Source of the DNA: CAZDUS01 sp964508705
GTDB lineage: Bacteria > Verrucomicrobiota > Kiritimatiellia > CAIKKV01 > CAITUY01
Length of the DNA stretch: 64,000 bases
NCBI GenBank assembly: GCA_964508705.1
Contig: CAZDUS010000001.1
Location: 124,001-188,000, forward strand
Direction of reading: 5' to 3'
In this document: positions 8,144 to 15,703 of the stretch, piece after piece
How positions within the stretch are numbered: the first letter of the stretch is position 1
Layout of the letters: every line of letters starts with the position of its first letter
The notes under the pieces: model-generated
What the model saw: only the letters and a program-made list of their open reading frames with translations
Databases searched by the model: none
Told to the model about the DNA's origin: nothing
Made by a program: the position numbers and the translations under genes

Positions 8144-9826
8144 TCACGGGATCGGGAATCTCAGCGCCAGCGCCTGCACTTCGCAGCGGGTCTTCTCCAG
8201 CCGCTTCTCATCACCCTGATGCTTGACCGCATCCACAATCCACTGCCCCAACAACGTCATCTCGGCATCCTTCAAGCCCCGCGTGGTCACCGCAGGCGTC
8301 CCGATCCGAATCCCCGACGTCACCGCCGGCGGCTTGGTGTCAAACGGAATCGCGTTCTTGTTGACCACAATCCCCGCCTTCTCCAGCGCCGTCGAAGCAT
8401 CCTTGCCTGTACTGCCAATGCCGGTCAAATCCACCAGCATCAAATGATTCTCCGTACCGCCCGACACAATCCGCATTCCATGCTTGGAAAGATAATCAGC
8501 CAGCAATCGCGCATTCGTCACCACTTGCTTCTGGTATTTCTTGAACTCCGGCGTGGCGGCTTCCTTGAAGCACACCGCCTTGGCGGCGATAGTATGCATC
8601 AGCGGACCGCCCTGCAATCCGGGGAACACCTGCTTGTCAATATCCTGCGCATAGGCAGCGCGGCACAGGATCATTCCACTCCGCGGCCCGCGCAATGTCT
8701 TGTGTGTAGTGGTCGTCACAAAATCACTGTAGGGAACAGGATTCGGATGCACACCGGCGGCAACCAATCCGGCAATGTGCGCCATATCAACCAGTAATTT
8801 CGCGCCAACGCTGTCGGCGATCCTGCGCAACCGCTCAAAATCCAGAACCCGCGGATAGGCGCTCGCCCCGGCCACCAGCATCTTCGGATTGTGTTGTTTC
8901 GCCAGCGCCTCCACTTCATCGTAATCAATCAACTCCGTCTTCTGGTTGACCCCGTAGGAGACAAAGTTGAATAACCGCCCCGAGAAATTCACCTTATGCC
9001 CGTGCGTCAGATGTCCGCCGTGCGCCAGACTCATCGCCAGCACCGTATCGCCGGGCTTCAGCATCGCGAAATACACCGCCATATTGGCAGAGCTTCCGCA
9101 ATGTGGCTGGACATTGACGTGATCCGCGCCAAACAGCGCCTTGGCCCGGTCAATCGCCAATCGCTCCACCACGTCCACAAATTCACAGCCATTGTAATAA
9201 CGCTTACCCGGATAGCCTTCCGCATACTTGTTCGTCATCAGCGAACCCTGCGCCTCACGCACTGCGCGGCTGGCATAGTTCTCGGAGGCAATCAGGTCGA
9301 GCGTCTTCATTTCCCGATCTTCCTCGCCGCGGAGCGCCTCATAGGTCTCCCGATCCACCAGTCCGACCGTCGCCATCTCCACCGCCGCGCCGCCCATGGT
9401 ACCCATCTTGTCCACGCGCCGTTGATGCCGCGCTTCTCCTATGAACTTGGCTTCAAGCCACGCTTTGACAATCTCCTCCACCTTCCCCGTGGCGCTGATA
9501 TCGCTACCCAACACAAGCACATTGGCGTTGTTGTGCACCCGCGCGGCCTGCCCCATGTCCGGCGTTAAACACAGCGCCGCACGCACTCGCGGAAACTTGT
9601 TCGCCGATATGCTCATCCCGATCCCGGTCCGGCAAATCAGGATCCCCTGATCCACCAGCCCTTCGGACACCATAACCGCAACCGTGCGGGCATAGTCGGG
9701 ATAATCCACCGCATCGCTGCTGTAACAGCCCACATCCTCCACGGTCACACCGCGCCCTTTCAGCCATGCCGCCAATTTCGCCTTCAACTCAAATCCGCCG
9801 TGATCCGCACCAATCGCTATGTTCAT
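8144..9826 (-). CDS. rpiB-glyA: Fusion: ribose-5-phosphate isomerase B + serine hydroxymethyltransferase
   Basis: A single 560-residue frame joins two complete enzymes. Residues 1-145 are RpiB: IGADHGGFELK at the start, the catalytic Cys65 in LICRTGIGMSISANK and His98 in ARVHNNANVLVLG. Residues about 155-560 are PLP-dependent serine hydroxymethyltransferase: LDLIASENYAS, the substrate loop YAEGYPGKRYYNG, the PLP lysine at about 376 in TTTTHKTLRGPR, and the usual C-terminus ending LALRFPIP. RpiB interconverts ribose-5-P and ribulose-5-P; GlyA converts serine plus tetrahydrofolate to glycine plus methylene-THF. Both act in the cytoplasm. The linker of about ten residues shows no internal start with a clear RBS, so the fusion looks real. 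It lies 18 nt downstream of the Sua5-phosphatase fusion. Confidence 0.93.
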   Translation of the reverse strand: MNIAIGADHGGFELKAKLAAWLKGRGVTVEDVGCYSSDAVDYPDYARTVAVMVSEGLVDQGILICRTGIGMSISANKFPRVRAALCLTPDMGQAARVHNNANVLVLGSDISATGKVEEIVKAWLEAKFIGEARHQRRVDKMGTMGGAAVEMATVGLVDRETYEALRGEEDREMKTLDLIASENYASRAVREAQGSLMTNKYAEGYPGKRYYNGCEFVDVVERLAIDRAKALFGADHVNVQPHCGSSANMAVYFAMLKPGDTVLAMSLAHGGHLTHGHKVNFSGRLFNFVSYGVNQKTELIDYDEVEALAKQHNPKMLVAGASAYPRVLDFERLRRIADSVGAKLLVDMAHIAGLVAAGVHPNPVPYSDFVTTTTHKTLRGPRSGMILCRAAYAQDIDKQVFPGLQGGPLMHTIAAKAVCFKEAATPEFKKYQKQVVTNARLLADYLSKHGMRIVSGGTENHLMLVDLTGIGSTGKDASTALEKAGIVVNKNAIPFDTKPPAVTSGIRIGTPAVTTRGLKDAEMTLLGQWIVDAVKHQGDEKRLEKTRCEVQALALRFPIP

Positions 9827-9844
9827 AGTCTTCTTTCCTCTGTG

Positions 9845-10906
9845 TTATTGAAGTAATTCGTGTAAATGCAAAACCAAGTCCGGCATCGCCGCATTCATCT
9901 CGTCGCGAATGGCCCGGTATACATCCAGCGACATCCCAATGGGATCTTCCACATCCTGATTCCGCCGCGCCCCATTGAACGCATTCAACATAACCACCTT
10001 GTTCTTTACTTTCGGAAATCGCTCAAGGATGACCCGTCGATGGGATTGCGTCATTACCACAATCAAATCGGCAGCGTCAACCAACACACGGGTCAACTGC
10101 TGACTGCGATGCCCCGACGCATCCATGCCTTCCTCCTCCAAAGCGTCCACAGCCGCCTCGCTGGCAGGCATTCCATCAAACGTCGCCACCCCGGCCGAGG
10201 CGACCTCCCAGGACGTATCCGCGCCAAGCCACCGTCGCAACAGATATTCAGCCATCGGGCTCCGACACACGTTGCCGGTACATACAAACAACACCGTGGG
10301 CCGCGCCAAAATTTGATCCGCCGGGATCGCGCCTTTCCTCAACACCCGCAACTTCTTGCCCGTCGCATCCACTACCGTGCTTTCCTGCGCAAGCCCCGCA
10401 GGCCCCGCATCGAGCACCAATCCCACGCGGTCGCCCAGCGCCGCCGAAGCCGTCGCCGCATCCACCGCCGCCGGTTCACCACTCACGTTCGCGCTCGTCA
10501 CCCGCAACACGCCACCCGACGCCTTGAGCAACGCCTGTGTCACCGCGTGATCCGGCACCCGGAATCCCTCTGTCCGGTCGCCGCACGGCAATACCAGCGT
10601 CAGGGGCCCCGGCCAATATCGCCGCGCAAGTCTCCGCGCCAGCGGTGAGAGTGTCGCCCCGTGATGCTTCACCGCGTCAAGACTGGTCGCCATCAAGGGA
10701 ATCGGCTTCCCGCGATCGCGCGTCTTGGCCTCATAGATCCTTTCCTCCGCTCCATCCACCTGGGGATCAGCGGCAAGGCCGTACACCGTTTCGGTCGGCA
10801 CAATGACCAACCCGCCGGCCCGCAAAACCTTGACGGCATGCTTGATGGCCGCAGGCTCCGGATGCGCGGCATCCACCGGAACAATGATGGGTTTATTGTT
10901 TGTCAT
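9845..10906 (-). CDS. Fusion: threonylcarbamoyl-AMP synthase (Sua5/YwlC) + low-MW protein phosphatase (YwlE-like)
   Basis: Residues 1-195 of this 353-residue protein are a Sua5/TsaC domain: VIVPTETVYGLAADP, KTRDRGKPIPLM, RYWPGPLTLVLP and VTSANVSG. It makes threonylcarbamoyl-AMP for the t6A37 modification of ANN-decoding tRNAs. Residues 203-353 are a low-molecular-weight phosphatase: P-loop VCTGNVCRSPMAE with nucleophile Cys209 and Arg215, and a general-acid Asp in VEDPIG. Bacillus YwlE, an arginine phosphatase, has Thr at the P-loop position that is Val213 here, so the substrate (phosphotyrosine or phosphoarginine) is uncertain. The order Sua5, phosphatase, RpiB, GlyA matches the ywlC-ywlE-ywlF-glyA neighbourhood of Bacillus. 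The start overlaps the upstream S41-like gene by 14 nt. Confidence 0.92.
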   Translation of the reverse strand: MTNNKPIIVPVDAAHPEPAAIKHAVKVLRAGGLVIVPTETVYGLAADPQVDGAEERIYEAKTRDRGKPIPLMATSLDAVKHHGATLSPLARRLARRYWPGPLTLVLPCGDRTEGFRVPDHAVTQALLKASGGVLRVTSANVSGEPAAVDAATASAALGDRVGLVLDAGPAGLAQESTVVDATGKKLRVLRKGAIPADQILARPTVLFVCTGNVCRSPMAEYLLRRWLGADTSWEVASAGVATFDGMPASEAAVDALEEEGMDASGHRSQQLTRVLVDAADLIVVMTQSHRRVILERFPKVKNKVVMLNAFNGARRNQDVEDPIGMSLDVYRAIRDEMNAAMPDLVLHLHELLQ

Positions 10907-11849
10907 GGTCAGTCAATGCCCGTAATGCCAGAAGAATATCCGTGCCCCGTCTCAAGACCGGGTCACCATCCACCCTCATCATCAAGTCCCGGTCCTCCAC
11001 CGACTTCGCGCTGAGAGGGCGTCCCGCATGATACTTCAACGGCGTAGGGCCACCACCATGCTGATCCACCACAACGTCCGGCCTCACCCCCTTCGCCTCG
11101 TACACTCCCGAACGCGCAGGCACGATCCGTTTCGTGGCAATGTAAAGAAACCGGCCATCCGGCAGTGGCAGTAGATCGCGGATACAGGCATCCCCGCGCG
11201 TGGGCTCGCCAATCAACATGATCCCGGGCTTGCCGCTCCACAAGGCCGCCAGCGTTTCAGCCGCGCAGCGCGTATCCCGATCAATCAACACCATCACCGG
11301 CGCACGCACCGGGGCCCCCTCGCCCGACCGTCTCGTCTCCAACACCTCGCCCGCGCGGTTCTCAATCCGGAACAACTCCTCGCTCGGCTCATAATAAGGA
11401 CTCGCCAACTCAACCACCGCCTCCATGTCGTTCCCGTCAGTACCCCGCAAATCAACGATCACTCCCGCGCCATCCGTCAGCGTCCGCAAATGCGCCATCA
11501 ACTCCTGCCCGCCATTCCGAAACAGCCCCTTGATTTTCAAATAGGCAAGACTCTCCGGCCACGACTCGAACATCGCCACCGATCCCACCTGATTCGTCAC
11601 GCCCGCCTGTCCCGCCCCGGTCCACTGCTCACGGATAAGCGCCGCCTCTTCAGCCGTGCAAATTCTGGCCTCGGGATCAATCGACCTCACCATTCCGCCG
11701 ATCGCCCCCTCGACCGCCGAGGTCGCTCCTCCCGACAAGCCCTTCTCCTCCAGAAAGTTCATCATCTCCGGAACACTCAACGCCGCCATGGCGCGAGAGA
11801 CGGAACACAATATGAGCCCCACAAGGACAAACAACCCCGTGCGCCTCAT
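10893..11849 (-). CDS. S41-like (C-terminal processing) peptidase homologue with altered catalytic residues
   Basis: The ATG at 11849 is chosen because it opens a signal peptide (MRRTGLFVLVGLILCSVSRAMAA); the longer frame to 11921 encodes only translated short tandem repeats. The mature protein of about 295 residues has the S41 core: GVIVDLRGTDGNDMEAVVEL, APVMVLIDRDTRCAAETLAA and IGEPTRGDA. Ungapped comparison with the classic motif (S-A-S-A-S-E ... GEPTFGKG, Ser-Lys dyad 25 apart) puts Cys195 at the serine position and Asp220 at the lysine position. It may therefore be a cysteine-dependent or inactive member; this is inference. It probably acts in the periplasm. It overlaps the Sua5 fusion by 14 nt and follows purE. 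Confidence 0.7.
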   Translation of the reverse strand: MRRTGLFVLVGLILCSVSRAMAALSVPEMMNFLEEKGLSGGATSAVEGAIGGMVRSIDPEARICTAEEAALIREQWTGAGQAGVTNQVGSVAMFESWPESLAYLKIKGLFRNGGQELMAHLRTLTDGAGVIVDLRGTDGNDMEAVVELASPYYEPSEELFRIENRAGEVLETRRSGEGAPVRAPVMVLIDRDTRCAAETLAALWSGKPGIMLIGEPTRGDACIRDLLPLPDGRFLYIATKRIVPARSGVYEAKGVRPDVVVDQHGGGPTPLKYHAGRPLSAKSVEDRDLMMRVDGDPVLRRGTDILLALRALTDHDKQ

Positions 11850-11873
11850 TCGCCCGGTCGTGCCTATTTTCCT

Positions 11874-11908
11874 ATTCTGGATTCTGGATTCTGAATTCTG
11901 AATTCTGG
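11874..11908. repeat. Short tandem repeat, five copies of ATTCTGR
   Basis: Five consecutive 7-nt units (ATTCTGG twice, ATTCTGA twice, ATTCTGG) lie between purE and the S41-like gene. Translated on the minus strand they give the pseudo-repetitive peptide ESRIQNSESRIQN at the head of the longest possible frame, which is why that longer start is rejected. Confidence 0.8.
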
Positions 11909-11917
11909 ATTCCACAA

Positions 11918-12448
11918 TCAACCTTTTTTCTTCGCCACTTCGGCTTGAATCCGCGCGTTGCCCGCTTTGACTTTATCGCCCAGTGTTTTCTTGTGCTGAA
12001 GCAGTTTTTTGACCAGCGCCGGATTATTCAACGCCAGAATCTGAACCGCCAGCAAAGCCGCGTTCGTGGCGCCACTCTTACCAACCGCAACCGTCGCCAC
12101 GGGAATCCCCGCCGGCATCTGCACGGTGGACAACAATGAATCCATCCCGCCCATCAGGTTGCTGGTGACAGGAATTCCAATCACAGGAAGCGTTGTGTGC
12201 GCCGCAATAACGCCCGCCAGATGCGCCGCTCCACCCGCCGCCGCCATAATCACCTTTAGCCCGCGCCCCGCCGCCTGCTTGGCAAACGACATCGCCAGTT
12301 CAGGGGTCCGATGCGCCGACATCACACGCACTTCGCACTCGACCTCAAACTTGGCCAGAACGCCAACCGCATCCTCCAGTAACGGCCAGTCAGAATCACT
12401 TCCCATCACTAATGCCACTTCAGTCTTCTTCACAGATGTTTTCTTCAT
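11918..12448 (-). CDS. purE: N5-carboxyaminoimidazole ribonucleotide mutase (PurE)
   Basis: PurE converts N5-CAIR to CAIR in de novo purine synthesis. The ATG at 12448 has GGAG 9 nt upstream and is preferred to the frame extension to 12499. The 176-residue protein shows the class I PurE motifs: VMGSDSDWPLLEDA for phosphate binding, VMSAHRTPE with the catalytic His, and AAAGGAAHLAGVIAAHT. The C-terminal tail is Lys-rich (VAKKKG). purD lies 174 nt upstream on the same strand, so the two purine genes are neighbours, but a dispersed palindromic repeat separates them. No purK is visible in the window. Confidence 0.95.
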   Translation of the reverse strand: MKKTSVKKTEVALVMGSDSDWPLLEDAVGVLAKFEVECEVRVMSAHRTPELAMSFAKQAAGRGLKVIMAAAGGAAHLAGVIAAHTTLPVIGIPVTSNLMGGMDSLLSTVQMPAGIPVATVAVGKSGATNAALLAVQILALNNPALVKKLLQHKKTLGDKVKAGNARIQAEVAKKKG

Positions 12449-12530
12449 TCGTTCGATCTCCTGTTTTAATTCAGTTCCTGAATTCAATTTCTGTGTCACG
12501 TCCTGATTTCTGTTTGACCATTTTTGCTAC

Positions 12531-12604
12531 TGTCATGCTGAGCCTGCCGAAGCATCTCAATTCCTCTCCTCACGCGAGATCCCTCGACTACTCTCGGGAT
12601 GACA
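12531..12604. repeat. 74-bp dispersed palindromic repeat between purE and purD
   Basis: The element starts TGTCATGCTGAGCCTGCCGA and ends with the inverted counterpart (CTCTCGGGATGACA). The 6-bp ends are perfect (TGTCAT/ATGACA) and the arms of about 28 nt are imperfectly complementary. Arms of this type (TGTCATCCCGAG...GATCTC on the other strand) are a familiar dispersed repeat in many environmental bacterial genomes; that recognition is from memory. It lies downstream of purD and upstream of purE on the minus strand. Confidence 0.65.
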
Positions 12605-12622
12605 CTGAACCCCATCCCCCCC

Positions 12623-13897
12623 CTATTCCCTTCCAAACGCCTTTGCCGCAATATCCGTGCGGTAAATAGCGCCATCGAAATCAATCTTGGTCACTGCCTC
12701 ATAAGCCTGATCCACAGCTTCCTTCAACCCATTACCCAGCGCCGTCACGCCCAGCACACGTCCCCCCGCCGTCAACACCCGCCCATCGCGCAATGCCGTC
12801 CCGGCATGGAACACCACCGACTGCTTGACCTCTGCCGCTTCCTTCAATCCACGGATTTCATCACCCTTCCGATAGGTGCCGGGATATCCGCCCGCCGCCA
12901 TAACCACGCATACGCACGCTTCAGGACGCCAGGATACCATCTCCGGCGTCAACGTACCGTCTGCGCACGCTTCCAGCGCCGGAATGAGATCACCAGCCAG
13001 ACGCGGCAGGATCACCTGCGTCTCGGGATCACCAAACCGGCAATTAAACTCCAACACCTTGGGGCCCCGCTTCGTCATCATCAGCCCCGCATAAAGCACG
13101 CCCTTGTAGCAAATACCGCGCCGCTCAAGTTCGGCCAGTGTCGGCATGAACACCATGCGCTCAATATCCGGGAACATTTCCGGAGTGACCACCGGCGCCG
13201 GGGAATAGGCGCCCATCCCGCCCGTATTGGGTCCCTTGTCCTGATCGAACACCCGCTTATGATCCTGCGCCGAGGCCAGCATCACCACGCGCTTCCCATC
13301 GGTCAGCGCCAGAATGGATGCCTCCTCGCCATCAAGAAATTCCTCCACCAGGATACGCCCCCCGGCTTCTCCAAAGGCGCGGGTGACCAGCGACTCACGC
13401 ACCGCCCACTCGGCCTCTTCCACTGTCGTGCAAACGGTCACCCCTTTACCCGCCGCCAGCCCCTCGGCCTTGATCACCAGTGGCGCGCCTATGGATCGCA
13501 CAAAGTCCAACGCCAGCGCGGCATCTGTAAAGTAACTCGCTTTTGCCGTCGGCACTCCCGCTGCCACCATGACATCCTTGGCAAAGACCTTGCTACCCTC
13601 AAGTTGCGCCGCCGCCTGGGAAGGTCCAAACACTTTCAGCCCCTCTCTTTCCAGAATATCCACCACTCCAGCGCACAGGGGCGCTTCGGGGCCCACCACC
13701 GTCAAGTCAGGTCTGTTTTCGCGGGCCCAGTTCAAGAGCGCCGGCAGATCCTCGGAGCCAATCGGCAAATTAGTCGCCAACTCCGCCGTACCGGCATTCC
13801 CCGGCGCACAATAAACCCGCGGACGACGGCTGTCGTTCACGAGTTTCCACACGAGGGCATGTTCGCGGCCCCCTCCGCCAATAACCAATATATTCAT
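12623..13897 (-). CDS. purD: Phosphoribosylamine-glycine ligase (PurD, GAR synthetase)
   Basis: PurD makes glycinamide ribonucleotide from phosphoribosylamine, glycine and ATP, the second step of purine synthesis. The ATG at 13897 is chosen since the family starts directly with MNILVIGGGGREHALVWKL. The 424-residue protein has the family's usual length and order: N-terminal domain with APGNAGTAELA, ATP-grasp domain (KVFAKDVMVAAGVPTA, LVIKAEGLAAGKGV, GRILVEEFLDGEEASILAL), then QDHKRVFDQDKGPNTGGMGA, LEFNCRFGDPETQVILPRL, and a C-terminal domain. A 454-codon frame on the opposite strand is a codon-bias shadow. Confidence 0.96.
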   Translation of the reverse strand: MNILVIGGGGREHALVWKLVNDSRRPRVYCAPGNAGTAELATNLPIGSEDLPALLNWARENRPDLTVVGPEAPLCAGVVDILEREGLKVFGPSQAAAQLEGSKVFAKDVMVAAGVPTAKASYFTDAALALDFVRSIGAPLVIKAEGLAAGKGVTVCTTVEEAEWAVRESLVTRAFGEAGGRILVEEFLDGEEASILALTDGKRVVMLASAQDHKRVFDQDKGPNTGGMGAYSPAPVVTPEMFPDIERMVFMPTLAELERRGICYKGVLYAGLMMTKRGPKVLEFNCRFGDPETQVILPRLAGDLIPALEACADGTLTPEMVSWRPEACVCVVMAAGGYPGTYRKGDEIRGLKEAAEVKQSVVFHAGTALRDGRVLTAGGRVLGVTALGNGLKEAVDQAYEAVTKIDFDGAIYRTDIAAKAFGRE

Positions 13898-14324
13898 GGC
13901 GGAAAAGGATACCCGAACACTGGACGTAGTCAACGCTATTGGCCACTGAACGTGGGCCACTGAACGCAGTGCAAACGCATCTAAATTCTCATATTTCTTG
14001 CTATGCTGGCTCCAGAAGGGCAGCTTAAAACGATGTCACCAAGGGGGTATTCACATTTTTGAGTACGGCGGCTTGACGCCGTTTTCCAAGGCGCGGCTTG
14101 ACGCGCCCTGTCCAGGTGTGCGGTCCGTCAAGCCGGTCCACACAAAGCGACGTCAAGCCGTCGCACTCCAAATTTCAGTCAATTTGAGCCAATATTGCCA
14201 GAGAACTGTGAGTTTGGATACGTTTGCCCTATCGCCCCCTCCAAGCCTATCTACAGCCAATCTGCCCGCTTGTCCCTGCTTTTCCCTGTGTTACTATGAA
14301 CCTCAACAGGGAGGCTTGCAGAAC
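13898..14324. other. 427-nt divergent intergenic region between purD and ugd
   Basis: This region separates divergent genes and should hold both promoters. It contains a direct repeat GGCCACTGAACG (13938-13949 and 13952-13963, approximately), the string GCAAACGCATCTAAA at about 13973-13987 (also found downstream of the GlyA fusion), and the four-hairpin element at 14056-14170. A frame open through this region in phase with ugd is not credible as coding because it translates the palindromes. Confidence 0.6.
14056..14170. repeat. Composite palindromic element with four hairpins sharing one hexaloop
   Basis: Four stem-loops lie in tandem. Hairpin 1 (14065-14082) has stem ACGGCG/CGCCGT and loop GCTTGA. 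Hairpin 2 (14090-14107) has stem GGCGCG/CGCGCC and loop GCTTGA. Hairpin 3 (about 14116-14144) has stem GGTCCG/CGGTCC with one T-T mismatch and loop TCAAGC. Hairpin 4 (14147-14164) has stem GCGACG/CGTCGC and loop TCAAGC. The stems differ in sequence but stay self-complementary, while the loop is constant and inverts halfway, so the element is itself a palindrome of hairpins; its outer ends (TTTTTGAGTACG and CGCACTCCAAA) are also imperfectly complementary. It resembles REP/BIME-type repeats. It lies about 155 nt before ugd. Confidence 0.75.
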
Positions 14325-15695
14325 ATGAGTAAGACCATTTTGTGCATTGGCGCCGGGTATGTCGGGGGCCCCACCATGGCCATGATCGCTCGGCAATGTC
14401 CGGACGTCCAGGTTCATGTGGTGGATATCGATGCCGACCGCATCCGGGCCTGGCAAAGCGACCGGCTTCCCATCTACGAGCCCGGCCTGCACGATGTGGT
14501 AAAATCCGCCCTGAACAGGAATCTCTTCTTTTCAACGGACATCGCCCGCGGGATCGCGGAGGCGGATATCATCTTCGTCAGCGTCAACACTCCCACCAAA
14601 ACCTTTGGACAAGGCGCGGGCCAGGCCGCCGACTTGCAGTATTGGGAGAAAACCGCGCGGCAAATCAAGGAGCACTCCAGCACGGATAAAATCGTTGTCG
14701 AAAAAAGCACCCTGCCTGTCCGCACCGCCGAAGCCATGGAGCGGATTCTTCATTCCGGCGCCAAGACCGTTCACTTCGAGGTGCTGTCCAATCCCGAATT
14801 CCTGGCCGAAGGCACCGCCGTCAAGGATCTCGAAAACCCGGACCGCGTCCTGATTGGCGGCCATGCCACCGACTCCGGTCGGCGCGCCGTGTCGGAATTG
14901 GTGAACATCTATGCCCAATGGATTCCCAGGGACCGCATCCTGACGACCAATGTCTGGTCGAGCGAATTGTCCAAGCTGGCGGCCAACGCCTTTCTGGCCC
15001 AGCGGATCAGCTCAATCAACAGCCTCTCGGCGCTGTGCGAACGGACAGAGGCAGACGTTTCCGAAGTGGCCCGCGCCATCGGGATGGATAGTCGCATCGG
15101 GCCGAAGTTTCTCAATGCAAGCGTGGGATTCGGTGGATCCTGCTTCAAGAAGGACATTCTCAACCTGGTGTACCTGTGCCGACATTACGGCCTCAAGGAA
15201 GTGGCCAACTACTGGGAACAGGTCGTCACCATGAACGAGTATCAGGAGGACCGCTTCGTCGAGCAAATGATCGCCTCCATGTTCAATACCGTCGCCGGCA
15301 AACGTATCGCCCTGCTGGGGTTTGCTTTCAAGGCGGATACCGGCGACACGCGGGAAAGCCCCGCAATCCGGGTATGCCGCTCCCTCATTGATGAACGGGC
15401 CTCGGTTGTCATTACCGACCCGGAGGCTCTGAACAACGCCCGCCGGGATCTCGCGGACTGCCTGGATCGTGTGACCTTTGAACCTGATCCCTACAAGGCG
15501 GCGGAGGGCGCTCACGCCCTGGCCATCATGACCGACTGGTCAGACTTCAAGTCTCTCGACTACCAGAAGATTTATGACTCGATGAGCAAGCCGGCCTTTG
15601 TTTTCGACGGTCGTAATTGTCTCGACCATCGGAAGCTGTTTGAAATCGGTTTCAACGTCTTCCCTATCGGCAAGAAACCGTTAAGTCATCTGTAA
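14325..15695 (+). CDS. ugd: UDP-glucose 6-dehydrogenase
   Basis: The enzyme oxidises UDP-glucose twice with NAD+ to give UDP-glucuronate, a precursor of acidic exopolysaccharides. The ATG at 14325 starts the Rossmann motif (ILCIGAGYVGGPTMAMIA) and has GGGAGG about 12 nt upstream. The 456-residue protein resembles animal-type UGDH more than the short bacterial type: DIDADRIRAWQSDRLPIYEP, VNTPTKTFGQGAGQAADLQY, VEKSTLPVRTAEAM, then SVGFGGSCFKKDILNLVYLC with the catalytic Cys, and a C-terminal NAD/UDP domain with GFAFKADTGDTRESPAI. It may supply the glycan cluster at 31-46 kb. The HAD phosphatase gene follows after 8 nt. Confidence 0.93.
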   Translation: MSKTILCIGAGYVGGPTMAMIARQCPDVQVHVVDIDADRIRAWQSDRLPIYEPGLHDVVKSALNRNLFFSTDIARGIAEADIIFVSVNTPTKTFGQGAGQAADLQYWEKTARQIKEHSSTDKIVVEKSTLPVRTAEAMERILHSGAKTVHFEVLSNPEFLAEGTAVKDLENPDRVLIGGHATDSGRRAVSELVNIYAQWIPRDRILTTNVWSSELSKLAANAFLAQRISSINSLSALCERTEADVSEVARAIGMDSRIGPKFLNASVGFGGSCFKKDILNLVYLCRHYGLKEVANYWEQVVTMNEYQEDRFVEQMIASMFNTVAGKRIALLGFAFKADTGDTRESPAIRVCRSLIDERASVVITDPEALNNARRDLADCLDRVTFEPDPYKAAEGAHALAIMTDWSDFKSLDYQKIYDSMSKPAFVFDGRNCLDHRKLFEIGFNVFPIGKKPLSHL

Positions 15696-15703
15696 GTGCT
15701 TCC

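Noticed and set aside
11850..11921. Longer N-terminus of the S41-like protein
   Set aside because: The 24 extra codons are mostly translated ATTCTGR repeats. The signal peptide begins at 11849.
12599..13963. A 454-codon open frame antisense to purD
   Set aside because: It mirrors purD over its whole length. The purD product is full-length with all motifs, while the antisense translation is rich in His, Arg and Pro and shows no domain. It results from GC-rich codon bias.
13998..14324. N-terminal extension of the UDP-glucose dehydrogenase by 109 codons
   Set aside because: The added part translates the four-hairpin element and has no similarity to the family. The ATG at 14325 starts the Rossmann fold directly.
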